From contig WACJ01000045.1 of assembly GCA_008973525.1 (NCBI GenBank), positions 1,178,001 through 1,242,000 of the forward strand: a stretch of 64,000 bases of DNA, given 5' to 3'. Shown here in pieces: positions 44,171-56,000 of the stretch; position 1 is the stretch's first letter, and every line of letters starts with the position of its first letter. Source of the DNA: Stenopsyche tienmushanensis (lineage: Eukaryota; Arthropoda; Insecta; Trichoptera; Stenopsychidae). Below the pieces are notes generated by a model, which saw only the letters and a list, made by a program, of their open reading frames with translations, was not told the origin of the DNA and ran no database searches. Made by a program: the position numbers and the translations under genes.

Positions 44171-46207
44171 TCACGAGTTGGCCTCGTTTTCGACCAGGTC
44201 CTGGTATCTCGCTATCATCAGCTTCTTGACGCAGTCCCGGTAGGTCTCGCCCGGCCCCGCCGTGTAGATGCCGCGCTTCTGGCCAAGCCCGGCCCCGGGC
44301 GGCCCGGCGCGAGCCTCGAGGGGCCCGACGCGACCCTGGCCCTCGCGCCCGAGCCCCTGTCCGGCGCTCCAGCCCATCTTCTGCAGCAGCCGGTTGCCGA
44401 TGTTGTCCTCGCCGATCTCGCCGGCAGGAGTCGGCGGCGCCGGGGGCGGCGGCGCGCCGGCGTCGCGGCGCCTCCCCGCGCCCGCGGGCGCCGGACCGTC
44501 GTCCTCGCCGTGCTTGAGCCTCCTCTCGGCGGCGCGGTCGCGGTACGCCGGCCCGCCGCCCTCGGCGCGAGCCCCGCGCGCGCGCTCGTGCTCCTCGGCG
44601 TTGCGCCGATGCAATTCCGAAAGCCGCAGGTGCTTCTCGAGCGCCTCCCGGGACGGGAGCCTCCGCTTGCAGAGCAGGCAGGCGAGCTTCGCCCAGTCGA
44701 CGACGGCGTCCTCCTCCTCCCCGCCGGAGCTGTCGCTGCCGGCGCCGTACGACGGCACGAGGGCCGGCGCGGCCGCGGCGGAGGCTCCGCCCGCGACCGG
44801 CGCCCCGACGGCGGCCGGGGGGCCGCGCGCCTCGAGCACGGTGAAGCCGATGTCGGCGGAGCCGGACGAGGCGGCACCCGCGGCCGCCTCGGCGGCCTCC
44901 GCGGACGCAGCGCCGCGGGCCGACTCCTTCTTCTGGTTGAGCGTCTTCGCCCACCGCTCCATGTCCTTGGCGATCTTCTTCGCGACTTTGATCCGATCCT
45001 GCTTCTCGACCCCGCGCTTCCCCTCCTCGGCGGGCTCCTCCTTCGGAGGGGGCGCGTCGGCGGCGGGGGCTCCCGTCGCCGCCGCGGCGGCCGCCCCGTG
45101 CGCCGCTGCCGCCGGCGAGTACGTCATCTTGGCGGCGTTCCAGTAGAGGTAGCGGCCGGCGCGGCTGTCGTAGTAGTACTGCGAGTTCGCGTCGTAGTAG
45201 AGCCCCGTCGAAGGGTCGTAGTAGTAGCCGGACGAATCGTCGTACACGTAGATGGACGTGTCCGGCGTCGGGTAGACGCGCTCCTCGACGAAGGCGGGCG
45301 CCCCCCGCGCCTGCAGCTGGCTGATCGCCGAGTGCGCGACGGCCGCCGCCGCGTTGACGCGGTCAGCCTCCGACGGCTGGGCGGCGAGCTGGCGGGCGTA
45401 GTAGGCGGCGTAGTAGCGCTGGTAGTGCGCGCGCTCCTGTGGCGTCGTCGCGTACAGCTGGGCGCCGTACGCGGCCAGCCGGGGCACGTCGGCGGCGCCG
45501 AAGGCCGGCGTCGTCGGCGGAGGCGGCGGAGGGGCCGGCGGGGCGCCGCCCCCCGCCGACCACGTCTCCGGGTGGTAGGCGACGGTCACCTTCCGTCCGT
45601 TGACGCGCAGCCGCGCCGCGAGCAGGGCGCCGTACGCGTCCATGGCGTCCGCGACCGTCTGGAACGTAAGGTAGCAGGTCCCGCGCGCCGGGGCGAGCGC
45701 CACGCCGGCCAGCCGGGCCGCGGCCGCCGGCGCGGAGGCCTGCAGGGCGCGCACTATGCTCTCCTCGCCGCTCCGCGTGTCGAGCCCTCCCAGAGCGAGC
45801 CTCTTCGTGATGCCCGCGCCCCCCGTCGCCGGCCCGGCCGCCTCGGCGCGGGTCGCCACGCAGTACTGCCGATAGCACGTGTTGCGCCGCTTGAAGTTGA
45901 GCGCGCCGCAGCGACAGTACCAGTCGGAGAGGGCGGCGAGCGGCGGCCCCGATCCGACGGCGCCGCCCGCGCGGCCTCCGCCGCCGCTCCCGCTCCCGCC
46001 GCGCCTCTCGCCGTCTTCGTCTGGCGAGCGACGGTGGCGACGCTCGCGATAGTCGCCGTCGCGGTCGCGCGGTCGCCTCTCGTCGCGCTCACGTCGGCGC
46101 CGGCGACCGTCGTCGCGCTCCTCACGGTCGCCGTCTCGCCCCGGCGACTCGTCTTCGTCCTCGGAGGAGCGGCGGCGCTCGTCGTGCCCGCGCCGCCGGT
46201 GGGCCAT
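44171..46207 (-). CDS. RBM5: RBM5/RBM10-like splicing regulator, intronless
   Basis: A single open frame of 678 aa. Domains seen in order: Arg/Asp/Glu-rich N-terminus (~1-85), a RanBP2-type finger region (~94-116), an RRM (~133-211; RNP-2 LALGGL, RNP-1 RGTCYLTF), an OCRE domain (~311-365; tyrosine repeats such as SGYYYDPSTGLYYD), a C2H2 finger (C510, C513, H526, H533) and a C-terminal G-patch (~602-645; NRLLQKMGWSAGQGLG). This order is that of RBM5/RBM6/RBM10, nuclear regulators of 3' splice-site choice and exon skipping whose OCRE contacts SmN/B tails. Odd points: vertebrate relatives have an RRM before the finger and none is visible here; the finger spacing is CxC and Cx4C instead of Cx2C twice; there are no introns; Ala/Gly/Pro-rich linkers make GC content extreme. 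Start chosen as the first ATG, followed by a charged RS-like N-terminus. A poly(A) signal lies at 44026-44031. A functional gene or a retrocopy are both possible; all frames intact argues for function. Confidence 0.88.
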   Translation of the reverse strand: MAHRRRGHDERRRSSEDEDESPGRDGDREERDDGRRRRRERDERRPRDRDGDYRERRHRRSPDEDGERRGGSGSGGGGRAGGAVGSGPPLAALSDWYCRCGALNFKRRNTCYRQYCVATRAEAAGPATGGAGITKRLALGGLDTRSGEESIVRALQASAPAAAARLAGVALAPARGTCYLTFQTVADAMDAYGALLAARLRVNGRKVTVAYHPETWSAGGGAPPAPPPPPPTTPAFGAADVPRLAAYGAQLYATTPQERAHYQRYYAAYYARQLAAQPSEADRVNAAAAVAHSAISQLQARGAPAFVEERVYPTPDTSIYVYDDSSGYYYDPSTGLYYDANSQYYYDSRAGRYLYWNAAKMTYSPAAAAHGAAAAAATGAPAADAPPPKEEPAEEGKRGVEKQDRIKVAKKIAKDMERWAKTLNQKKESARGAASAEAAEAAAGAASSGSADIGFTVLEARGPPAAVGAPVAGGASAAAAPALVPSYGAGSDSSGGEEEDAVVDWAKLACLLCKRRLPSREALEKHLRLSELHRRNAEEHERARGARAEGGGPAYRDRAAERRLKHGEDDGPAPAGAGRRRDAGAPPPPAPPTPAGEIGEDNIGNRLLQKMGWSAGQGLGREGQGRVGPLEARAGPPGAGLGQKRGIYTAGPGETYRDCVKKLMIARYQDLVENEANS

Positions 46208-47084
46208 CGCGCTCCGCCGGCGGTCGTCCTTCGACGCTCCGACTTCCGACGTCCGACTGCGGAGAGCCGCGCCGCGCTCGGTGTTGCCACTCGATCGATC
46301 GCACGATTCAAATTTTTCCCTCGCTCATCTCATCGCTTTCGATTTCAATTCGATCGACATATTACCGATGTTTACATTTTTAATTCCAAAAAGTATTACA
46401 AACGCTACTTAACGATTACATTTTTAGCATGTCCTTTCGGCAGGTAGCGACGACTGGCCGACGAAATAATATAAAGCGAGCCGTCGACGCTTTGTTTTGG
46501 CATTCGAATTTATCTCTCAGTTTGGTCATTCGTGCCGCGAGAGATCAATAGTTTTGCGAACTTGAATTCTAGTACAAAAATAAGCTTAAATGGTTTAAAA
46601 AGTTAAGTTGTAGATTACTATCCTTATCTTAATTACAAATATAAATTTTAGTTTTTAATATATTTTATTGATATGGCTCACCAACAATGAACATACATAA
46701 CATCAAATAAGATACACAATAAAAACAAGACTGGAATGTACATCAAAATAAAGGTGTGCTCAACATTGGTTATGATGAGTTATACTATATAAAGAAACAA
46801 TGGAAAGAAAAATACAACGGCAATTTGATAGACTACAAAACAGCAAGAGATTTTTTTTAATACATATTATGAGTTAATTAATTTTATATATGTATATGTA
46901 GGAAAATAGGAAACTTAAATCCCTTTATCATGTATATTTTAATTTTAAAAATAAGGTAAGAGATTTTTATTTCGTTCGTTCAAAAAGAAATCGTTCGAGG
47001 TGCGTCGATTTCACTGGCAAAAAGACCCCAATAACGAGGACGCCGAATCGTTCGCTCGGACCGCTTTCAGTCGATACTGCGGAA
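46208..47084. promoter_or_regulatory. Divergent promoter region between RBM5/10-like and RBM33 genes
   Basis: 877 bp separate the two start codons, which face away from each other. Both edges are GC- and CpG-richer (46208-46560 and 46975-47084), while the centre (46560-46975) is very AT-rich. The layout suggests a shared or back-to-back promoter for two nuclear RNA-binding proteins. No clear TATA or initiator was identified, so the two transcription starts are not placed. Confidence 0.5.
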
Positions 47085-47095
47085 ATGTCGGACGG
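47085..47095 (+). CDS. RBM33: RBM33 exon 1 (MSD, phase 2 end)
   Basis: ATGTCGGACGG followed by donor GTAAG at 47096. Eleven coding bases; GG plus C of the next exon encode Gly. Confidence 0.75.
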
Positions 47096-50000
47096 GTAAG
47101 TACTCTCGCACTCTCGTATACGCTGACGATGGCGGGCGGCCGGGACGGGCCTCCGCCCCCTGCGGCCGCCCTCCGTCGGATCGCGCGTCTTGACTCTCTC
47201 TCATCCATTCCCGTCTTCGCAGCGAGGAGCTCCTCGCCGACGACCTGGCGATCGGAGATCCGTGCGCGGAGGGCGCGGAGGACGGCTATGATCTGGGCAA
47301 CGAAGAGGAGGAGATCCTGCTCGCCGGAGGCAGCATCGCCGACCGTCCGTCCGTTCCCGCCTCCGAGGCCCCCGATGGGGACGTCGCCGCCCTCGGTCCC
47401 GAGGAGGCGGCCGCGGTCCCCGCGGCTCCCGCGCCCGCTCCAGGTAGACGGGCGGTCCGTCGGCGTCAGAGACGTCTTCCCGCGCGCGCGCCTCCGCCAC
47501 CGCTCTACAGCCGCTCTCTGTCCTCAGACGCCGCCCGCAGGCAGGACGACGGAAAGGCGCCCGATCAGCGCTACCGCGCCAGCCGCGAGGAGAGGTTCCC
47601 GACGGAGAGGTCTGGCGCGCGCGGCTCCGACCCGAGGCTCATCCCCGATTCCCTGGGTAATTTTTTGTCTGTATCCGCTAAAGTAAAACGGCTTCTCCCT
47701 CTACAGTCTCCGCCGGGGATTTAAAAGGTTCGACGATCAGGCTGCTATATCTCTTTAACTTCTAACCTCTATAAAATGAACATTGATTCATGATTATAAA
47801 ATTCATGATAATATACCTCAAGAGTAGCTAAATATAAATAACATTATTATTAACCCTTTTCACTTGCAATTTTTTTAGTTTAGGGATATAATAATAATTA
47901 AAATGATATAATAATAATGAATAGAACGTAATATATTTTATATACGCGAGCTTAAAATTTTGACATCATAATGTCAACATAGAGGAAGTCGAAATCTATT
48001 TAGGGACCTAATGTCGACTCACAATTGGAAAGGGTCAAGTTTAAAGATTAACAACAATAGCATCCCATCAATAATATGAATGTTATTAGGATATTCATCA
48101 GTGTATATATTATTATTTTTTTCAATAGTTGAAATATATTTTTAGTCTACTGAAAATAAATTTAAAACAAAATTATAAAAAAGTATCAGTGGTTTTCCTT
48201 ATTTGCAACATTATACTGTGTTTCTTCAAAATTTCCTTCGGACTTTTTTCGTTGTTTACATGTTGCAGTTAATAATCTTAGAAAAACAAAATGTAAAAAA
48301 GGTGAAAAAAGACCAGAATTTTTGCCATAGGAAATAAGTTAAAAATCTACCGTTTATTCTGATATGTGTATCGATAAATTGTAAAGTTCTACCAATTGTT
48401 GAGACCTGATTTTTGACGAGGCATATGTATTCAACGAAAAGAAAATTCATCACAGCGATAATAGATCGATGTTATATGTCGTTTGCATTATTTTTTTACA
48501 GAGACCGTGGTGACTCCGGAGCGATCAAATGGCTCTGACGGAAGGAGACAATTTAACAGTCGAAATAGAAGGCAAGGCAACCGGCGACAGGCTTTCGGAG
48601 ACTTGAGGAAAATCGAAGGCTCTAAATATCGACATCAAATTGGACCGGCAGAATTCAGCGGTCGTACCTATGAAGCATATATGAATGCAAATGAGCCACG
48701 CAATGAGCTCGGCAGAAATGAAATTGGCGACTTCAGAGCATCAAATAGAGAGTTTCGACATTATAATGATTCAAGATCTCAACCGTATAACATGCCTTAT
48801 GCTTCAAATTTTGATGCCAGGAATGATTTCAACTTTGATAATTTTGTCGCGAGTGAGCGGGGACGCATCGGAGACTTCGGTATGGGATCGTTTGGGCGTG
48901 GATTTGGCGGATTCGGAGACGGACCGCCTCATGGCTTCGATCAGATGCCACGCAGCTCTCTCCGGCGTTCCTTTGCGAATGAGTTTGATGATGAACGACC
49001 TTTTGAGAATCAGCCCGATTTTAGATTGCAGTCAGATGGACGAGGAGAGTTTGACAATGACGGATTTTGTGGAAATGGTAATTTTGATAGTGCATTTCCT
49101 CCGCATTTAGACCGATATCGAATTCCTGGCGGTGGTCCCGTCGGTCGAAATGAATACGAAGGTCGGAGCGGATTCGATGCGAATCCGTTTGATATGAGGG
49201 GGGGCTTCGTTGGCAATCTTCCGCCGCCTCCCCTCCCTCCTCTGCCACCATTTCTTCCGAGGGAGAACATTCGTCCGCCGCCGGTTCGAGTCTCCGGGGA
49301 AAGAAGTATGCAGGGACCGTTTGGTCTTAATGCGAGGGATGATTTTAAGGCAGTCCCGCAATCCAACGAGACTAAGAAAGTTCTTATTAATCCACATTTT
49401 AAAGGAACGGTTCCAGTCCCTCATGGTAAATTTTTACATCATTATTTTTTTTAATATTTGGAATAATGAAGCAATATCTTAATAAAATGTTATTTTGCAG
49501 ATATTGCCCTACAACAGAATTCTCAAATATTACCAAATTTTAGTAACTTTGATTCTCTCACTGGTGATCTGCCAACACACCCTCGTGGAGGTTCCTCAGG
49601 ATATTTGCCGAAAAGACAAGATGGCAATTATGATATAGGCTTGAAAGTAAAGAAAACATTCTTTATTATTTTAAAATTATTTAATTTCTGACACCAGTGT
49701 ATTTTTATCTAAGCTAATGTTCCAAGTTTGAGATATTAAATTATCATGAATATTTATATTGAATTATATAATTTAGGAGCAGAAGACAAATATTCCCTCT
49801 AAAATAGATCAAAGAAATGGCCCCGCCATAAGTGAGAAAGAATTAGAACATATGACGCAACAATTTATAGAAGAACAGCAAAGATGTTTGCTGCGTGCTG
49901 TAGCTGCAGCAAAAGACAATGATTTTTATGCAAAGACGCAACGGTTAGTTAATATTTTCTTCTACGCTGCAGTGTATTGTTTTGTTTATTGTGAGCTAGA

Positions 50001-53000
50001 TTTTTTAATTAATATACTCGATGGAAGAACTTTATGTGGTTACAGTATCGAATGTCTTTATTTGATGTTTTTTTTTCCTTGCAGTTTTATTGAAAATACT
50101 TCTATCGAACATAGAAATTCGATTGATAGCAGGGATTCTAAGAAAGAACATTTAAAGCGTAAACAAGAAGAATTCATTAATGAAAACCGGTTGAATTTGA
50201 AGAGAAGACGAGCCTCTCCCTTGAGATCCGAACATCGGACAGCGCCTCAGTCTTCCCGTTATAGATCATCGCCGTACAAAAGAACACGCGCCAGATTGTC
50301 TCTTTCGCCTACTCAGGTATCGTTTTTTTTTTTAACTTGGAGTTTTGGTTACAAAATATTCAGTAATATTGTAAAAAATGAAACCAATTTGCATGAGAAT
50401 AAATATGAATTATCATGTGAATCCTATTACCTTTTCAACGTTCGATCCCGGTCTCATGGAATAAATATTTATGATGGCACTTATAGCCCTATAAGAGAGC
50501 CCCGGTCACCGACAACGCTTGTCGCCATTTTCGTCTGTCCTGGGCCTGCTCTCTCCAATTTTCAACCAATCACCAACCTTGGGTGATATTGTAATACAGT
50601 AATACACTTTAAAAAAATGACATCATTTTCTGGTTGACTTCAGCAACTTTGAACTAGTCTGGCATTATCTTTACAAGCAGTAAATAGTCCGACAACATTT
50701 ATAAATGATTGCTTATTTTACTAATTTATAGAAAACTAAAAAAAACTACTTTGATACTTAATTATGTTAAATTTTCACTAGATTTCAATCTCTTCCCCTC
50801 CCAAACCCAACGGCACTCAGTCACCAGTCTCATAATGATAGTCCAGAAACACGCTATAACACAACTATTAAATTATCCACATACGTTAGAAGACACTCAA
50901 TTTATGCTGCCAACTCTCGGTATATAATATATACACTTCCGTGTAAACCATTTTAGGTATTTACGGAACACCTATTGACATAGAATAACTTTATTCCAGC
51001 TTCGTCGATGTTTCCGATAGCTTTCAAGATAGTAAACTGTTTACGAGTTATTTAAAAATGTTGAATATGTCAAATAGCAATATAATTAAAGCAAAAGATA
51101 ATTAATAAACCATTTTTGATTATAATTATAGCAGAATAGAAGAGAACTTTCTGGAGAACCTGAAGACAAGGCTTATCGTGCTAAATTACGCGAACAGGCT
51201 GAAATGCGTGCAAGAGTTTTGCAAGCAAAAGAGCGAAGGCGTCGAAAAAATGCCGCAAACCTTACAGAAAAATCAAGTCGAGGTACTCCAGTGACACTAT
51301 CGGATGTTGCCGTAGAATCTCCCAACTCGGAGCCTTCTTCTAACTCAAATTCAACGCAAAGGTACAAGACAATTTTTTTAAAAAACCAATTAGTGTATAT
51401 TAAATGAAGTTTGGAACTTTATAGAAATATCACTCAGTGCAAAATTTTTATTAACACTATCGTGACCCCGTCAAAGGATCAGATCATTGAACGTATTATA
51501 TCAAATAGATGTAGCATCAGCAGTTGCAGATATAAAAATTCGTTTGCTGTATTCATTGATTACTGATGTATATGCTGCATTATTGTATATGATTATAGTT
51601 GGGCTTTCATTGTAATAAGTTATTTTTATTGTTGTAGAACTGATGAAGAAAAATATTCTCTAATGTCCGACGATACTCAGTATTCTGATAAACCTACATC
51701 CAAAGATGCGATTACTGCTCAAATTGTCGAATCAAAAGATTTACAAAATCAAAGAGATGATGAGAAAAATGACTTTGAAAATGGCCAGGGAAAAATATTT
51801 GAGGAAAAACATCAAGAAACCTTGGAAGATATGCTCGAAGACGATTTGCTAAGATTATCGCCGGAAGATGAAGATTTGTTACTTAGCGATGATGATGAAT
51901 TGACTGTGCCCACTAAGAGTGGTTATCCTGAAAAGACGAAGATGAATAGTTCCTCCAAATTTGAACGTGTATCGTCACATCAAAAATCTGCCACAAAAGA
52001 AACTACAAAACCGACTACAAAACCTAATTCTCAACCTCAATCTGAAAGACTGAATACAAGGTTTGAATATATATATTTTTTTGATCACGAGTACAAATGT
52101 CCATTTTCTGTTTTGAATTTATAAAGCATCTAAAATCAGGAGATCATTTTGTTCAGAAATTTGTATAATTGTTTTTAAAACCAATATAACGCGAATTTAA
52201 TTATTTATATGTATGTTTTTTTTATATTTTAATAGTGTTAAAAAAACAAACACCGATAATACAGAAGATCTTCGCAAAAAACTGCAAACAAAATCATCCG
52301 AGAGTTCAACTGCACCATTATCTACATCATCAAGTCATACTGCTGTGTCTCCTAGAAGAAAAATTACATTTTCTAATGATTCTTCTAAAGATGTGCAAAA
52401 TCCACCTATCGATAATCCGAATAAAGGTAACTTTCATGGAAATAATTTCATATATATATATATTTAAATTTAGTATGATAATCTTAATATACTATATATT
52501 TGATTTTTTTTTTTTAATGGGGATGGTTATAAATCATTTATCAAGTGTCCAATTAAATTTAAACTTATAATAATCCTGTGGACCTGTTGGTAGTCCCCCC
52601 CATCAAGCAGTTGGACTCGTAACTATCCTCGGGTTCAAATCTACAGGTGTCATTTTTAAAACACATATTCACTATGAAAAACCATGTAAAAATAGTTGGC
52701 AATAGTCCTATAAAATGGATTGCTAAAAGCCACTCAAGTCAATAGTAGTAATGATATTTTAATAATAAATTCCTTTGTTGTTCCACTTTGTGGAAGAATA
52801 GGTAAGGTCTGCCAGCTCAAACATGTAAAACGTAATTACTTTTTGCCAATGTTTTAATTTCATTTTTCCAGATTGCAGAAAATATTTGTAATTTATGAAA
52901 CTGCGTTTATTTTTCCTGCATAATGCGCTTTGTGTATTTGCACCACACATTCCATGCCCTAGCATCCTTGAGATTGCTAGGGCATGGAATGTGTGAGCAT

Positions 53001-56000
53001 TGAAGGGATCATGTTGTTGGAAGAGAACGAGTTTGCCCTCAGCTTCTTGCTTAGCTTATTCAATGCTCCACGCTGAGCAGAAAAATGTCGTTTGTACGAC
53101 ATCATTGCTTGCTCTACAGTGATGGCATTCCGGGCTTATCGCTTTTCCTATTCTCTTGAGGTAGCTGCTAAAGCAGCCATGCCTGGTGAAAACACACTTT
53201 GCCATGTTACCTGATCGAATGGATCTAGAGAATTTAATTTCACATCCATCGATCTTGAGGAGTGGAGGCACAAGTTTTCTGCATCTTGCGAAGAAAAGCG
53301 CTTCCGTCTTCTGGACAGCAAGATCCAGTCCAGCTTTTATTAACCACGTCTTCGTCTTTCGCAATGTGTCCTTGCACGTTACGAGCATGATCTCCACAGA
53401 TTTGACGGTGACTAAAATAGCCACATCGTCAGCAAAGGTCCTCCGTTAGTGGTATCCGTAGAAGGCCATCATACATTACGTTCCACAGAGCGGGTCTGAG
53501 TACTGACCCCTGTGGAACGCCCGCCGTAACTGCTTGCTTCCTTATTCCCACATCGATGCTGGTGTACATTAGTACTTGCTCACGGAGGTAACTCTCCACC
53601 ATTCTGACTAGACATGGTGGGGCATCAAGTTCATTACGGTTTCCACTACAAGTTTGATGGTGTCGATGGTGGAACGTCCTGAGTAAAAGCCGAACTACAT
53701 GAGAGAGAGCCCTCTCTCATCCTTGGGCTTGGACTTCCCTTGTTCCCTTTGGGGATAAGCACCAGCTTCTGCCTTTTTTAGTGTGCTGGAAAGACCCCTC
53801 CTGCTAGCCAGGAGGTTTCGATCAACACTAGCGACCTGCCCGATGGCTCTGTTGGGGACGCCTATTCCTGCAACTTTATTGGACGCCAGGTGCTTGATAG
53901 CCATGGCGAATTCTCCTATTGTGAAGGGGGGTCCTGTGTCGATGTCGACATGTGTATCAATCACAAACTCCAGGTTTTCTGTCTTGCTCAGGACCTGAGT
54001 TAGGTGTCATTTTCTCACAGTCACTCAACGCTCCAAATTTTTTAAGGATTTCCCTTTCAACTGAATACCATAGTTTTGTTGGTAAACTATTACATAGTGT
54101 ACAATGCCTTTATTTTGAACCGTTCTTGTGCCCATCCATATTTATTTTTTTGAATTCCATTGTGAATATCTGTTTTTAATTTTAAGTTAGAATATAATAC
54201 TTTCTATGGCATTATAAATATTCACTATTTTATGATGATGATGATGATGACTATTTTATCCAAGATTTTTTAAAAACTTTGCTTTTTATAGGAGATAAAA
54301 TTAAAGAACCTGAGAAGAAGAGTTCCAATAAATGGAGATCCACTTTTAGCGAACAGAAGGTAGTTATGTATTTTTTTAGCGTTAATTTTTGTTTGAAAAA
54401 ATGCTATCTGCTAATTTTTTACATGTTAAATTTTACAGTTAGATCTGACTGCTCCGGTTGCAGCTCGGGCCATTTCCGCTGTTATGAGAAACACTTCAGA
54501 AACCAGCAATAGAAAAGTCATTCCACCCAAAAACAACAAAATGCCTTCTTCTCAAACTGTACAGGAAAATGAAATACCCACAAACACAGCATATAATGGA
54601 AGTGCGTCTGATGATAAACCTTCATGGACTCCGGGAAGGCAAGTAGTTCTCGGTCTGAGTGGACGCCGTGTCGTAATTCCTCCACGACCTCACAGACCAC
54701 TAGTCGTCGTTGAAAATGATGAAGATGATGCGCTGGAGCCGTACGACGAAGCCGTCAGAAGTGAGAAAACCGTAAACGATGAGAAGACTGCTGCTACAGT
54801 AACCGGACTTCCACCTGGAATGACAGAAGCAAGGTTGCTGTCACTTTGTGGTCGGGAAGTTGAGGTATCACCCTATCTAAAAGTTTTATTGATATGTACC
54901 TAAACACGTTCCTCCACAATTTATTAAGCAATTTGTCAAAGTTGTATGTAAAACCATAATTCATTTAAATTCACTCTGTAAAATAGAAGTTTTAACATAG
55001 TTTCATTTGTACAGTATGCAATAATTATATATTCCAAGTATTCGATTATGAATGAAATGAATTTACAATAATATTTTCATGATAACATTCAATCAATAAT
55101 AATTTAATATTTGCTTTTATGCGTGAATGAAGAGATAATTTGAAGTAGTTTTAATCTTTTTAGTATGACGGTGATTATAAAAATTTTCAAGTTTTTTTTA
55201 AATTATTCGATCCGAATATTATAAGACATTTGCAGTGTATAACTTTTATTTAAAGTCATTTTGATGACGTGAACAAATAATTTGTTGTTAGTAATGCAAA
55301 TGGACTTAGAAACGCATTTAAAATGTAACCTTTTTTAAATTAAAATCAATATCCTGAAATTAAAATTTTGAAAGTTTAATTTCAATTGGAATAATCTGTA
55401 AATTCAGAAATTCCTCAGCCTTTAAAGGAATGTTAAATGTAAATTACATAGTACCATAGTTTTGGTGTTCAAATGAAGACACCTGATATACACCTATACT
55501 TCGCTTTGTGACCTAGATATTTTCCGCGTAAATTGAAAAATCGTATAACATTCATAATTAAAAAAGGCCATTATAGCGAAATGCCATATAAAGAGCGGCC
55601 GTATAGCGAGGTATAGGTGTTTTTTTTAATTTTAAAATGCCTTTTGCTATTCCCGGTCATTTACATTGTTTTCGGTTTTTTTTTTTGCGAATGAATGTTA
55701 AATGTTTATTAAACTGTATCGGAATATATAACAAGAATCTCAGTTGTGTTTTTTAAGAGGATATGAGATGAATTCGGATATTGCGTTCGAGAGGTAGATA
55801 CTGATTCAAATTTATATTTGCTTTTGTATAATAAGTGAAAGAAAAGGATCCCAAGGAAGATAAAAGCATAATCTTCATATAAAAAGTTATAGAAGAGAAA
55901 AAGAAGACCTAAGTATTATCAAAGTCAGACATATTCCTAAAGTACTTTGGCAATTATAACTATGAGAAGAAAATATTAACACTTTGTGTACGGGAGACGA

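Noticed and set aside
44004..44954. 316-codon minus frame
   Set aside because: Alternate frame of the RBM5/10-like gene; OCRE, C2H2 and G-patch are in the 678-aa frame.
44081..46447. 788-codon plus-strand open frame
   Set aside because: Antisense shadow of the GC-rich RBM5/10-like gene; composition is Arg/Ala/Gly-rich with no domains.
48685..49110. 141-codon frame inside RBM33 exon 4
   Set aside because: Wrong frame relative to the splice-consistent exon and no motif.
52590..52650. tRNA gene
   Set aside because: A/B-box-like sequence is present but no cloverleaf could be drawn, and the tail is shared with other SINE copies.
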